In this document: positions 46,890 through 54,746 of the stretch, piece by piece | Numbering within the stretch: the stretch's first letter is position 1 | How the letters are laid out: each line of letters opens with the position of its first letter | DNA from: Actinomadura graeca | GTDB taxonomy: Bacteria; Actinomycetota; Actinomycetes; Streptosporangiales; Streptosporangiaceae | Direction: 5' to 3' | Assembly: GCF_019175365.1 (NCBI RefSeq) | Contig: NZ_CP059572.1 | Location: 4,092,001 to 4,156,000 of the forward strand | Length of the DNA stretch: 64,000 nucleotides | The notes under the pieces: model-generated | The model's input: only the letters and a program-made list of their open reading frames with translations | The model's database searches: none | Told to the model about the DNA's origin: nothing | Translations under genes and position numbers: made by a program

Positions 46890-47702
46890 ATGACCAAGAT
46901 CGACCTTTGCATCGCGGGTGAGAGCGCCCGGGCCCGGGACGTCGTGGACGCCGCCGTCGCCGCCGAGCAGGCCGGGTTCGCGGCCGTCGCGTTCGCCGAC
47001 CAGCTCGGGGCGGCCTTCGTCGGGCCGGACGCCTGGAACCAGGAGTGCTGGACGATGATGGCCGCCGCCGCCGCGCGGACCGAGCGGGTGGACATCGGCT
47101 CCATGGTGCTCAACTACGCCAACCGCGACGCGGGGACCACCGCCGTCGCGGCGGCGTCCCTCCAGGACCTGTCGGGCGGGCGGCTCTGGCTGGGGATCGG
47201 CTCGGGCACCGGGCGGCGGAGCCCCTTCGCCCGCGAGCAGTTCTCGCTCGGCCGGACGCCCCCGCCCGACCCGCAGCGCCGCGCCGGGACGGCGGCGTGG
47301 ATCGCCGGGCTCCGGCGGGTGTGGTCGCTGGAGGGACACGGCCTCCTGCGGCCGGAACCGCTCCCGCCGCTCATCGTCGGCGCGTTCGGGCCGAAGACGG
47401 CGGCGCTCGCCGGGCGGGTCGCCGACGGCGTCGCCTGCCCGCTCGACGGGTTCGGCGACCATGCCCGGCCGCTGGAGGAGCTCGTGGAGGTCGCGCGAGC
47501 CGCCTTCACGGAGGCGGGACGTACCGGCGGATTCCGGGTCGTGGCGCACACCGGGCCGCACGAGCCGGTCGACGACCCCCGGTGGGATCCGGGCGCGCCC
47601 GTCTGGGACCGGCTGGCGAAGCTGGGCGCCGAGCGGATCGTGCTGTTCGCCCCGCCCTCGGCACAGGAGATCACCAAGCTCGGCAAGCGCCTGCTGGGCT
47701 GA
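46890..47702 (+). CDS. LLM-class F420/flavin-dependent oxidoreductase
   Basis: 270 residues, luciferase-like TIM-barrel fold: VAAEQAGFAAVAFADQLG, VDIGSMVLNYANRDAGTTAVAAASLQDLSGGRLWLGIGSGTG. In actinobacteria most such proteins use cofactor F420 for hydride transfer. Slightly shorter than average. It follows the VOC gene on the same strand with 87 bases between, and ends at a strong bidirectional terminator. Confidence 0.88.
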   Translation: MTKIDLCIAGESARARDVVDAAVAAEQAGFAAVAFADQLGAAFVGPDAWNQECWTMMAAAAARTERVDIGSMVLNYANRDAGTTAVAAASLQDLSGGRLWLGIGSGTGRRSPFAREQFSLGRTPPPDPQRRAGTAAWIAGLRRVWSLEGHGLLRPEPLPPLIVGAFGPKTAALAGRVADGVACPLDGFGDHARPLEELVEVARAAFTEAGRTGGFRVVAHTGPHEPVDDPRWDPGAPVWDRLAKLGAERIVLFAPPSAQEITKLGKRLLG

Positions 47703-47705
47703 GCC

Positions 47706-47737
47706 GGTGGGGGACGGCTGCCGGGCCGTCCCCCACC
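47706..47737. terminator. Bidirectional terminator
   Basis: GGTGGGGGACGGC-TGCCGG-GCCGTCCCCCACC, a perfect 13-base stem between two convergent genes (LLM oxidoreductase and flavin reductase). Confidence 0.75.
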
Positions 47738-47759
47738 TGCCGCACGGGTGATCCCGTGT

Positions 47760-48251
47760 TCAGGACGCCCCGGAGAGCGTCGCCGGACGGGAGTAGGACC
47801 CCCGGTGGAACACCAGCGGGTCGGCGTCCCGCAGCACCTCCAGCTCCTCGACCGTCGCGAGGACGAGGTCGTGGTCACCGGCCCGGTGCACCGAGAAGCG
47901 CGCGCAGCACAGCCAGGCCAGCGCCCCGTCCAGGCGCGGCAGCCCGTGCGCGCAGGGCGACCACCCGACCCCGTCGAACCGCTCGGCGGGTGGACGGGCG
48001 AACCGGCCGCACAGCCCGCTCTGGTCGGCGGCGAGCACGTTGACGCCGAAGCGCGTCCCGTCCCGCATCGCCGTCCACGCCCGCGAACCCACGTCCGCGC
48101 AGAACGACACCAGCGGAGGCCGCAGCGACACCGAGGTGAACGTCCCGACCACGAACCCAGCGGGCCCTGCGGGCGCGGCGGCGGTGACCACCGCGACACC
48201 GGTCGGCACATGCCCGAGCACACGCCGGAAGTGGGCGGCCTCGATCGACAT
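47760..48251 (-). CDS. Flavin reductase (HsaB/HpaC-like)
   Basis: 163 residues of the flavin_reduct (split-barrel) family: FRRVLGHVPTGVAVVTA, GFVVGTFTSVSLRPPLVSFCAD, GTRFGVNVLAADQ and CARFSVHRAGDHDLVLATVEEL. It supplies reduced FMN/FAD to two-component monooxygenases. ATG at 48251 preceded by GGAGGGG. It lies 14 bases after the second ACAD-fold monooxygenase in the same operon, which is its probable partner. Confidence 0.93.
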   Translation of the reverse strand: MSIEAAHFRRVLGHVPTGVAVVTAAAPAGPAGFVVGTFTSVSLRPPLVSFCADVGSRAWTAMRDGTRFGVNVLAADQSGLCGRFARPPAERFDGVGWSPCAHGLPRLDGALAWLCCARFSVHRAGDHDLVLATVEELEVLRDADPLVFHRGSYSRPATLSGAS

Positions 48252-48265
48252 CACCGATCCCCTCC

Positions 48266-49444
48266 TCAGGCGAACACGTGCCGGGCGGCGCCCTGGATGA
48301 GCAGCCTCCCGGCGATCTCGTAGGACTTCTGCTGGTGCAGGATGTGCCGGGAGATCGTCATCAGATCGCGCAGCGGCCGGTCGAACGGGCCGCTGGAGAA
48401 CACCGCCTTCGACCCGACGAGTTCCAGCGCCTGGAGCACCGAGCCGCGGCACAGGTCGGCCGTCAGCACGCCCGCCATTAGCCCTCTGGCCCGCTCGGCG
48501 GCCGAGAGCACACGGCCCGCCCAGAGCGCTTCGGAGAACTCCTCGGCCACGTCGTGCACGTACGCGTGCGCCGCCTGCCATTTGGCCTCGGCCTCGGCGT
48601 AACCCGCCAGCACCCGGTACTCCTCGCGGATCGGCCTGCCGTCCGGCCCGACCTTGGTCCGCGCCAGGTCGAGCAGCTCGTCCAGGACGTGCCGGGTCAG
48701 GCCGAGGGCGACGCCGAGCCCGTTCAGGGCCAGCACGTCGGCGCTGCGGGTCAGCGGGGGCAGGTCCCCCCGTCCCTCGTAGCGCAGGGTGAACAGGTGC
48801 TCCTCGGGGACGAAGACGTCGTCCACCGAGTAGTCGGTGCTGCCGCTGCCCGCCAGCCCGGTGGTGTGCCAGGTGTCGTGCAGGGTGACCTGGTCGACGG
48901 GCAGGAACGCCAGATGCTCGCGGATCGCCCCGTCGGCGTCGCGGACCGGCTCATCGTCCACGTAGACGAACGCGCCGCACAGCACCCGGTCGGCGTTGCG
49001 GACCCCGCTGCCGAACGGCCACCTGCCCGTCAGCCGGTAGCCGCCCGGGACCGGCACGGCCCGTGCGGGCGGGATCCAGGCCCCGGCGGTCGCCAGGTCG
49101 ATCGACGGGAAGACCTCCCGCGCGACGGCCTCCGGCAGCTGGCCCGCGTAGAAGCCGCTGTCGGCGAGGATCTGCACCGTCCACCCGGCGGAGGCGTCGT
49201 GCCGCGAGATGGACTCGATCATGCGGAGCTGGTCCTCCAGCCGCATCTCCGGCCCGCCCCAGCCGCGCGGGAACGCGATCCGGAAGACCCCGGCCTCACG
49301 AAGCCGCTCCAGCAGCTCGGGCGGCAGCCGCCGCTCCCGCTCGATGGTGTCCGCCGCGGCCCCGATGGCCGGCCCGAGCTTGTCGACCCGCTCCAGGATC
49401 TCCGCGGTCTCCAACGTGACCGGCCGATCCGTGCCACTGCTCAT
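48266..49444 (-). CDS. Acyl-CoA-dehydrogenase-fold flavin monooxygenase (second copy, HsaA-like)
   Basis: 392 residues, ACAD fold: ERRLPPELLERLREAGVFRIAFPRGWGGPEM, SRHDASAGWTVQILADSGFY, YRLTGRWPFGSGV and LAGSGSTDYSVDDVFVPEEH. The lack of an acyl-CoA dehydrogenase catalytic glutamate context and the adjacent flavin reductase favour an oxygen-activating hydroxylase of the HsaA/DszC type. ATG at 49444 (GAGGAG upstream) chosen over TTG 49447. Likely the hydroxylation step before ring cleavage. Confidence 0.87.
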   Translation of the reverse strand: MSSGTDRPVTLETAEILERVDKLGPAIGAAADTIERERRLPPELLERLREAGVFRIAFPRGWGGPEMRLEDQLRMIESISRHDASAGWTVQILADSGFYAGQLPEAVAREVFPSIDLATAGAWIPPARAVPVPGGYRLTGRWPFGSGVRNADRVLCGAFVYVDDEPVRDADGAIREHLAFLPVDQVTLHDTWHTTGLAGSGSTDYSVDDVFVPEEHLFTLRYEGRGDLPPLTRSADVLALNGLGVALGLTRHVLDELLDLARTKVGPDGRPIREEYRVLAGYAEAEAKWQAAHAYVHDVAEEFSEALWAGRVLSAAERARGLMAGVLTADLCRGSVLQALELVGSKAVFSSGPFDRPLRDLMTISRHILHQQKSYEIAGRLLIQGAARHVFA

Positions 49445-49569
49445 CAACCGCTCCTCGGTGTCTGGGCGTCTCGGTACCAGCAGAATCGCGAGATCGCGGC
49501 GGAGCGGCCATGTGCCGCCGGACAGTCTTGCCCGGTGCGGCCTGTCACGGTGCCCTACCGTGCGCGGCC

Positions 49570-50718
49570 TTACTGGGGGCGGCGGCCCTGCCGCAGGGCG
49601 GTCGTCGCGAGCCAGAAGTGGATCCGGTCGCCGAAGGACGACAGGTCCCGCCCGGTGATGCGCTCGATGAGGCCCAGCCGGTACCGCATCGTGTTGCGGT
49701 GGATGAACAGCTCCTCGGCCGCCGGGCCGGTGGCGCAGTCATGGCTGAGGTAGACATGCAGCGTGTCGACGAGCCGGCCGCCGTGCTGCTCGTCGTAGTC
49801 CAGGAGCGGCTGCATCGCCATCGCGGCCAGCTCGTACATCGGCAGGTCGAGGTTGGCGCACAGCAGCGCGGCACCGAGGTTGATCTGCTCCCGGTGGTTG
49901 ACGCCCGGACCGCGCTGCAACGCGTCCTGCGCCTCGTAGTAGCCGAGCCGGACGCCGCTGACGCCCTGGTGCGCGCCGCTCACCCCGACCCGCGCGTCCG
50001 GGCCGAGCTGCGCGAGATGCCCCAGCGTGAGCCGCGCGATCCGCTCCATCTCCTCCCCCGCCGGGACGAGGAGCATGAGGCGGCCCTGCACCGACGCCCG
50101 CACGTAGGGCTCGTTGCGCTGGGCGAGCAGCGCGTGCAGGTTCCACGGGAACTTCTGGAGCCGTTTGGGCGAGCAGTCCGCGGCGCCGAGGATCACATGG
50201 TTCGCCTGGCCGGTGTCGACGCCGAAGCCGCGCAGCCGGCGCTCGGTGTCCCAGTCCGGGATGGACGCGGTGATGATGTCGTGGAAGAGCTGGGCGGCCA
50301 GCTCACGGCGCCCGGTGAGGATGGCGTGCAGCCGGCCGAGCTCCAGGGCCGCGACGTTGGCCGCGAACCCCAGGACCGGCAGGCAGGCGGGTCCGGACGC
50401 CGCGCAGAGCAGGGCGACGACGTCGCCCTCCAGCTCGACCGGGACGACTGTGAGCCCCTCGACCACGGCCCCGCCCCCCGGCTGCCAGGCACGCAGGGCC
50501 TCGACGGGCCAGGCCGCGCGGCGGGGCGCCTGGGCCAGCACGCTGCCCCGGAGGTCGATCAGGGCGGCCGGGGCGTCCAGGCGGCGGCGGAGCAGGGCGA
50601 CCAGCGCGGCCATCCCCTGCCCGAGCGTCAGGCACTCCACCAGCTCGCGTTGCAGGTCGAGCATGCTGCCATGCGCGACCGGGGCGTCGGGTTCCCGCGG
50701 CGGAGGCTCGTCTGCCAA
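49570..50718 (-). CDS. PucR-family transcriptional regulator
   Basis: 382 residues. A GAF/GGDEF-like central region (about 100-300, PDARVGVSGAHQGVSGVRLGYYEAQDAL) precedes the C-terminal PucR helix-turn-helix (FIHRNTMRYRLGLIERITGRDL). TTG at 50718 is chosen for GGAGGG just upstream; other starts are GTG 50754 and ATG 50664. It lies upstream of the monooxygenase/reductase pair on the same strand and is its likely activator. Confidence 0.9.
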   Translation of the reverse strand: MADEPPPREPDAPVAHGSMLDLQRELVECLTLGQGMAALVALLRRRLDAPAALIDLRGSVLAQAPRRAAWPVEALRAWQPGGGAVVEGLTVVPVELEGDVVALLCAASGPACLPVLGFAANVAALELGRLHAILTGRRELAAQLFHDIITASIPDWDTERRLRGFGVDTGQANHVILGAADCSPKRLQKFPWNLHALLAQRNEPYVRASVQGRLMLLVPAGEEMERIARLTLGHLAQLGPDARVGVSGAHQGVSGVRLGYYEAQDALQRGPGVNHREQINLGAALLCANLDLPMYELAAMAMQPLLDYDEQHGGRLVDTLHVYLSHDCATGPAAEELFIHRNTMRYRLGLIERITGRDLSSFGDRIHFWLATTALRQGRRPQ

Positions 50719-50870
50719 CGGACCCTCCCTGGATCGGGGCGGCGCGGATCGCACCTGAAGGCGCCATCCTCACGGTGCCCAACACGAAACTCCCGTGTCT
50801 AGGGCACCGGCCCAAAATCCTCCGCCCCTCGCTGTCCCCATGCACAGCTCGCAGCGGGGGGCGTGGATGT

Positions 50871-51740
50871 TCAGCGGGGGGCGAGGGTGTTCAGGAAGGT
50901 CCGGGCGTGGTCCAGGTAGGCGTCCGGGCGTTCCACGGTGGGCCAGTGGCCGCATTCGTTGAGGACGACCAGGTCGGCCTTGGGGAGGTGGCCGAGGAAG
51001 CGCAGCGCCTGCTCCAGAGGGACCATCCGGTCGTGGCGTCCGTGCAGGACGAGGGCGGGGATGTCGGCGAGGGTCGCCAGCGCCGCGAGGTTGGTGTGGG
51101 GGACGCTCCGCGAGCGCGCCCAGGCGAGGGCGTGCTCCGGTTCGGAGACCCGCAGGTCGTGCATGGCCGTGACGAGTTCGTCGGTGACCAGCGCCGGGTC
51201 GTGGACGATGCCGGTGAGCAGGCGCCTGATCCGGCCCGGGTCCGGGAGGCCGGACTGGCAGTCCTCGAAGAGCCGGTGGACCTCGCTCGGGAAGGGCGCG
51301 AGGAGGGGCGGGTCGCCGCCGGTGGACGCCTCGCACGAGCCGATGACGAGGGCCCGCACGCGATCGGGTGCGGTCAGGGCCATGGTCAGCGCCACCGTGC
51401 CCCCGGTGGAGACGCCCATGACCGGGGCGGACGGGATGCCGAGGGCGTCCATCACCGCGAACGTGGTCCGCGCGTAGAGGTCGTGGACGGGCTCGTCGAA
51501 CACCACCGGGCTGCTGCGGCCGAAGTTGGGATAGTCGATCAGGATGCAGCGGTAAGTGGCGGCGAGGGTGCCGACGACCCTGTGGTAGGTCAGCCAGGCG
51601 GTCGTCCCGGGGAGGGGGCCGAACGCCTGGAGCATGATCAGCACGGGCCCGTCGCCGACGTCGTGGTAGTGGATCCGCGCGCCGTCGACGCCGAGCGTGC
51701 GGCCGGTGGCGGGGTCGCCCAGGAGGCCGTGCACGGTCAC
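50871..51740 (-). CDS. Alpha/beta hydrolase, meta-cleavage-product-hydrolase-like
   Basis: 289 residues. Catalytic triad visible: Ser in GVSTGG, Asp in HGRHDRMVP, His in CGHWPTVERP. The arrangement and the preceding extradiol dioxygenase point to a BphD/HsaD-type C-C-bond hydrolase acting on a ring-cleaved dienoate. GTG at 51740 overlaps the dioxygenase stop (GTGA), which supports consecutive steps. Esterase activity cannot be excluded. Confidence 0.87.
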   Translation of the reverse strand: MTVHGLLGDPATGRTLGVDGARIHYHDVGDGPVLIMLQAFGPLPGTTAWLTYHRVVGTLAATYRCILIDYPNFGRSSPVVFDEPVHDLYARTTFAVMDALGIPSAPVMGVSTGGTVALTMALTAPDRVRALVIGSCEASTGGDPPLLAPFPSEVHRLFEDCQSGLPDPGRIRRLLTGIVHDPALVTDELVTAMHDLRVSEPEHALAWARSRSVPHTNLAALATLADIPALVLHGRHDRMVPLEQALRFLGHLPKADLVVLNECGHWPTVERPDAYLDHARTFLNTLAPR

Positions 51741-52648
51741 GCCGGGACGCGCGGGGAGACGGGGCCGTCCGCCGAGTACTCGCTGCCCGGGACCTTGTGG
51801 CCCCAGTACGCGGTGGCGCTGTAGGTGTTGATCTTCCAGTTGGTCTCGTCGACGAGCCGTCCGGCACAGCCGTACTCGGCCTGGGAGCCGGACGGGTTCA
51901 TCATGTAGAAGGACACCATGTGGTCGTTGGTGTGCTTGCCGAGGGTCTCGGTGAGCCGCGCCATTCCCGCGTTGACCCTGTCCAGGGCCCGGCCGACCGT
52001 GTCGAGGTCGCTCACCTCGACCATGAAATGGCCGAGGGACGGCGGCTGGTCCACCTGGACGAAGGCCAGGCTGTGGTGCCGGGGATTCACGCGGGTGAAA
52101 TGCACCTTGTTCGGGCCGAATTCGATGATGTCGCTGAGCCGGAAGCCGAGTACGTCAAGATAGAACCGCTTGGCCGCCTCGGCGTCGGCGACGTTCTGGA
52201 GGATGTGCCCGAGACCGAAGTCGCCGGTGACGAACGTGACGCCCAGCGGCGACACGAAGGGCTGTTCGGGGATGTAGGCGCCGCAGAAGAACTCAAGCGG
52301 ATTACCGTCGGGGTCGGTGCACCTGACCAGCCTTTCGACGTTCCGGCGTCGGGCGAGGCCGGGGTCCTCGACGGCCTTCACACCGGCCTGGGCAAGGTCG
52401 TCGACCAGGCGTTCCAGTGCCGCGGGGTCGCCCACCTCCCATCCGGTGTACGCCAGGCCGTCGCTTTCGGCGGGCTCCACGGCCAGGCGCCATCCCCGCT
52501 CGTCCATGCGCAGGAAAAGGGCGTCCTCCGACGCCTCGGAAGGCGCGCCGGCCACTTGCATGCCAAGGAGGTCGGTCGCCCAGGTCCGCCACGCCGCCAT
52601 GTCGGTGGCGTGAAAACCGAGATAACCCAGTGCCTTGACTTCACCCAT
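51737..52648 (-). CDS. Type I extradiol ring-cleavage dioxygenase (BphC/HsaC-like)
   Basis: 303 residues, two VOC modules with the iron site in the C-terminal half: His in FGLGHILQNV, His in SLGHFMVEV and Glu in SQAEYG, matching the 2-His-1-carboxylate triad. It would insert O2 next to a catechol's hydroxyls. ATG at 52648 begins MGEVKALGYLGF. Its stop overlaps the hydrolase start. Substrate size and type (monocyclic, biphenyl or steroid-like) cannot be read; the long form favours bicyclic or larger catechols. Confidence 0.92.
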   Translation of the reverse strand: MGEVKALGYLGFHATDMAAWRTWATDLLGMQVAGAPSEASEDALFLRMDERGWRLAVEPAESDGLAYTGWEVGDPAALERLVDDLAQAGVKAVEDPGLARRRNVERLVRCTDPDGNPLEFFCGAYIPEQPFVSPLGVTFVTGDFGLGHILQNVADAEAAKRFYLDVLGFRLSDIIEFGPNKVHFTRVNPRHHSLAFVQVDQPPSLGHFMVEVSDLDTVGRALDRVNAGMARLTETLGKHTNDHMVSFYMMNPSGSQAEYGCAGRLVDETNWKINTYSATAYWGHKVPGSEYSADGPVSPRVPA

Positions 52649-52829
52649 CGCCACAATCCCTTTCAGCCATTGCCGTCCGCGCAGTCTCAAAGGCCCGCGC
52701 CGGTGGCGCAACCACCGTGATCCGTATCCCGGAACGTCACGCCGGGACCACGGTGTTCTCGATGGCGCGGGCGCGCAGGAGCGTCGTCCAGTGCCGCGAC
52801 CCGCGTGACGAACTGCCCGGCTGCGAGCG

Positions 52830-53606
52830 TCAGCATCGTGCCTCCTCCTTCGCGGTGAGGCGCCTGGCCTGGGCCAGCGCCGATCGGAGCCCGTCGCCGA
52901 GGGCGGTGAACTCCATGGTCAGAGCGATCTGGTCGGCTCCGTGCTCCAGGGCGAAGACCTGCTCCTCTTCACTCCAGGCGGGGAACAGCCAGGGCTTGGA
53001 CGCGGCGGCCGCCGCGTCGGCGATCCGGGCCAGGTCGGCGAAGTCGCCGTCGTCGCGCCGGTACGCGCCGCGCCCGCGGCGCAGCGAGAGGTCGGACGGC
53101 CCGACGAACACGCCGTCGACCGTCGGGAGCGCGAGGATCTCGGCGGCCTGCTCCAGCGCGCGGGCGTCCTCGATCATGGGGAGGCAGCGGGTGCCGCGGT
53201 CCTGGCGGTGCACCCACGGGTCGTCGTAGCCGCCGTAGGAGGTGGTCCGGCCGCCCGCGAAGCTCCGGTCGCCGAGAGGGGGGAACTTGGCGTACGCGGT
53301 CACTTCGCGGGCGTGCTCGACGCCGAGGACGTGGGGGATGACGACCGCGTCCGCCCCGAAGTCCAGGGCCTGCTGGATCGGCCCGCGCTCGGGGGCGAGG
53401 ACCTTGGCGAGCACCTCGACACCGAGGGCCCGTAGGAAGGGGACGAAGCGGTCGAGGGCGGCGAGGTCGAACGCGCCGTGCTCGATGTCCAGGATCACCG
53501 CGCCGTAACCGGCCTGGGAGGCGATCTCGGCGGCCGCCACGTTCGGCGTGGACAGCCACACGGCGAACGCGCGGTCCGGGGCGGTGTCGGTCGGCAGGTC
53601 GGGCAC
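52830..53606 (-). CDS. HpcH/HpaI-family aldolase
   Basis: 258 residues, class II pyruvate-type aldolase: VILDIEHGAFDL (base region), RGPIQQALDFGADAVVIPHV (metal/pyruvate loop) and VDGVFVGPSDLSLRRG. It splits 4-hydroxy-2-oxo acids to pyruvate plus an aldehyde, the expected last step after meta-cleavage and hydration. GTG at 53606 follows GAGGAG. It lies 180 bases from the dioxygenase and 23 bases from the IclR gene, all on minus. Confidence 0.9.
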   Translation of the reverse strand: MPDLPTDTAPDRAFAVWLSTPNVAAAEIASQAGYGAVILDIEHGAFDLAALDRFVPFLRALGVEVLAKVLAPERGPIQQALDFGADAVVIPHVLGVEHAREVTAYAKFPPLGDRSFAGGRTTSYGGYDDPWVHRQDRGTRCLPMIEDARALEQAAEILALPTVDGVFVGPSDLSLRRGRGAYRRDDGDFADLARIADAAAAASKPWLFPAWSEEEQVFALEHGADQIALTMEFTALGDGLRSALAQARRLTAKEEARC

Positions 53607-53629
53607 GCTGCGCTCCTCGGGGATGCGGG

Positions 53630-54481
53630 TCACAGGAGATGGGCTTGCTTGGCGATCCCGGCGGCGGCGTTCCGGACGGCCGTCGCGCAGGAGGCGGGGC
53701 GGAACCGGTGGACCGGCCCGGAAACCGAGACGGCGGCGACGACCCGTCCGCGCCAGCCGAGGATGGGCGCGGCGACGCAGGTCAGCCCCAGGGTGTTCTC
53801 CTGCCGGTCGTAGGCCACGTGGCGTTCGCGGACGGCGCGCAGCTCCGCGGCCAGCGCGTGCGGCGTGACGATCGTGTACGGGGTGAGGGGCCGCAGCCGC
53901 CGGCTCGCCCTGACCACCGTCTCGGTGTCGCTGAAGGCGAGCATCGCCTTGCCGAGCGCGCTGGCGGCGGCCGGGACGTGCCCGCCGACGCGGGACGGGC
54001 ACCGGGCCCGCTCGTGACCGTAGATCTTCTCCACGTAGCGGACGTCGATGCCTTCGAGGACGGCCAGGTGCACCATCTCGTGCGCGTGCTCGTAGAGGTC
54101 CAGCAGGTAGGGCAGGGCCGCCTCGCGCAGGCGTTGCAGGTCGGGACGGTTCGTCAGGGCCGCGAGCTCGGTCAGCAGCGGGCCCGGCGAGTACTGGGTG
54201 CCCGATTTGGCGATCAGCCCGCCGTCCACCAGCGCCGCCAGCAGCCGGTGGACGGTCGACTTCGGCATGTGGGCCCGCCGCGCCACCTCTGAGACGCCCA
54301 GCGAGGGCTGCTCGGGGGTGAAGGCGCCGAGCACGGCGAGCGCCTTGCCCACCGATCCCGACGCGGGCAGGTCCGCGTCGGCGCCGTCCGCCGGAGGGCC
54401 GGCGGGGGTCGGTCCGCGCACGGCCCCGGCCAGGGGCGGCGGCGCGGCGTGGGCCACGGTGGCGGTGTTCGAGGCCGGCAT
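53630..54481 (-). CDS. IclR-family transcriptional regulator
   Basis: 283 residues. After a disordered Ala/Pro-rich stretch (1-40), the winged helix reads GKALAVLGAFTPEQPSLGVSEVARRAHMPKSTVHRLLAALVDGGLI; the IclR effector domain follows (YVEKIYGHERARCPSRVGGHVPAAASALGKAMLAF). ATG at 54481 follows GGAGGAG; longer upstream frames are antisense to the LuxR gene. IclR proteins commonly control aromatic catabolic operons; this one precedes aldolase and dioxygenase genes. Confidence 0.93.
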   Translation of the reverse strand: MPASNTATVAHAAPPPLAGAVRGPTPAGPPADGADADLPASGSVGKALAVLGAFTPEQPSLGVSEVARRAHMPKSTVHRLLAALVDGGLIAKSGTQYSPGPLLTELAALTNRPDLQRLREAALPYLLDLYEHAHEMVHLAVLEGIDVRYVEKIYGHERARCPSRVGGHVPAAASALGKAMLAFSDTETVVRASRRLRPLTPYTIVTPHALAAELRAVRERHVAYDRQENTLGLTCVAAPILGWRGRVVAAVSVSGPVHRFRPASCATAVRNAAAGIAKQAHLL

Positions 54482-54746
54482 GGGCTCCTCCGATCCGGTC
54501 CTGCTCCTACGGCCGTCCGGCGCGTATGACCCGACTCTCCTGCAGCGTCTGACCTGCGGCATGGGGGGAACTACGCAGGGACCTACCTGTTCACTCCGCG
54601 TGAGATCCGGTGAACCGTGCGTGAACGTGCGGGCGGGGTAGGCTGGCCGTCCGCCGGGCCCGCTACCGGCGGGAACGCATTGACGTGCGGCTTTCTCACG
54701 CATACTTTCGCTGGTGTAGGGAGTCCTCGACGCTCGGGACGACACG

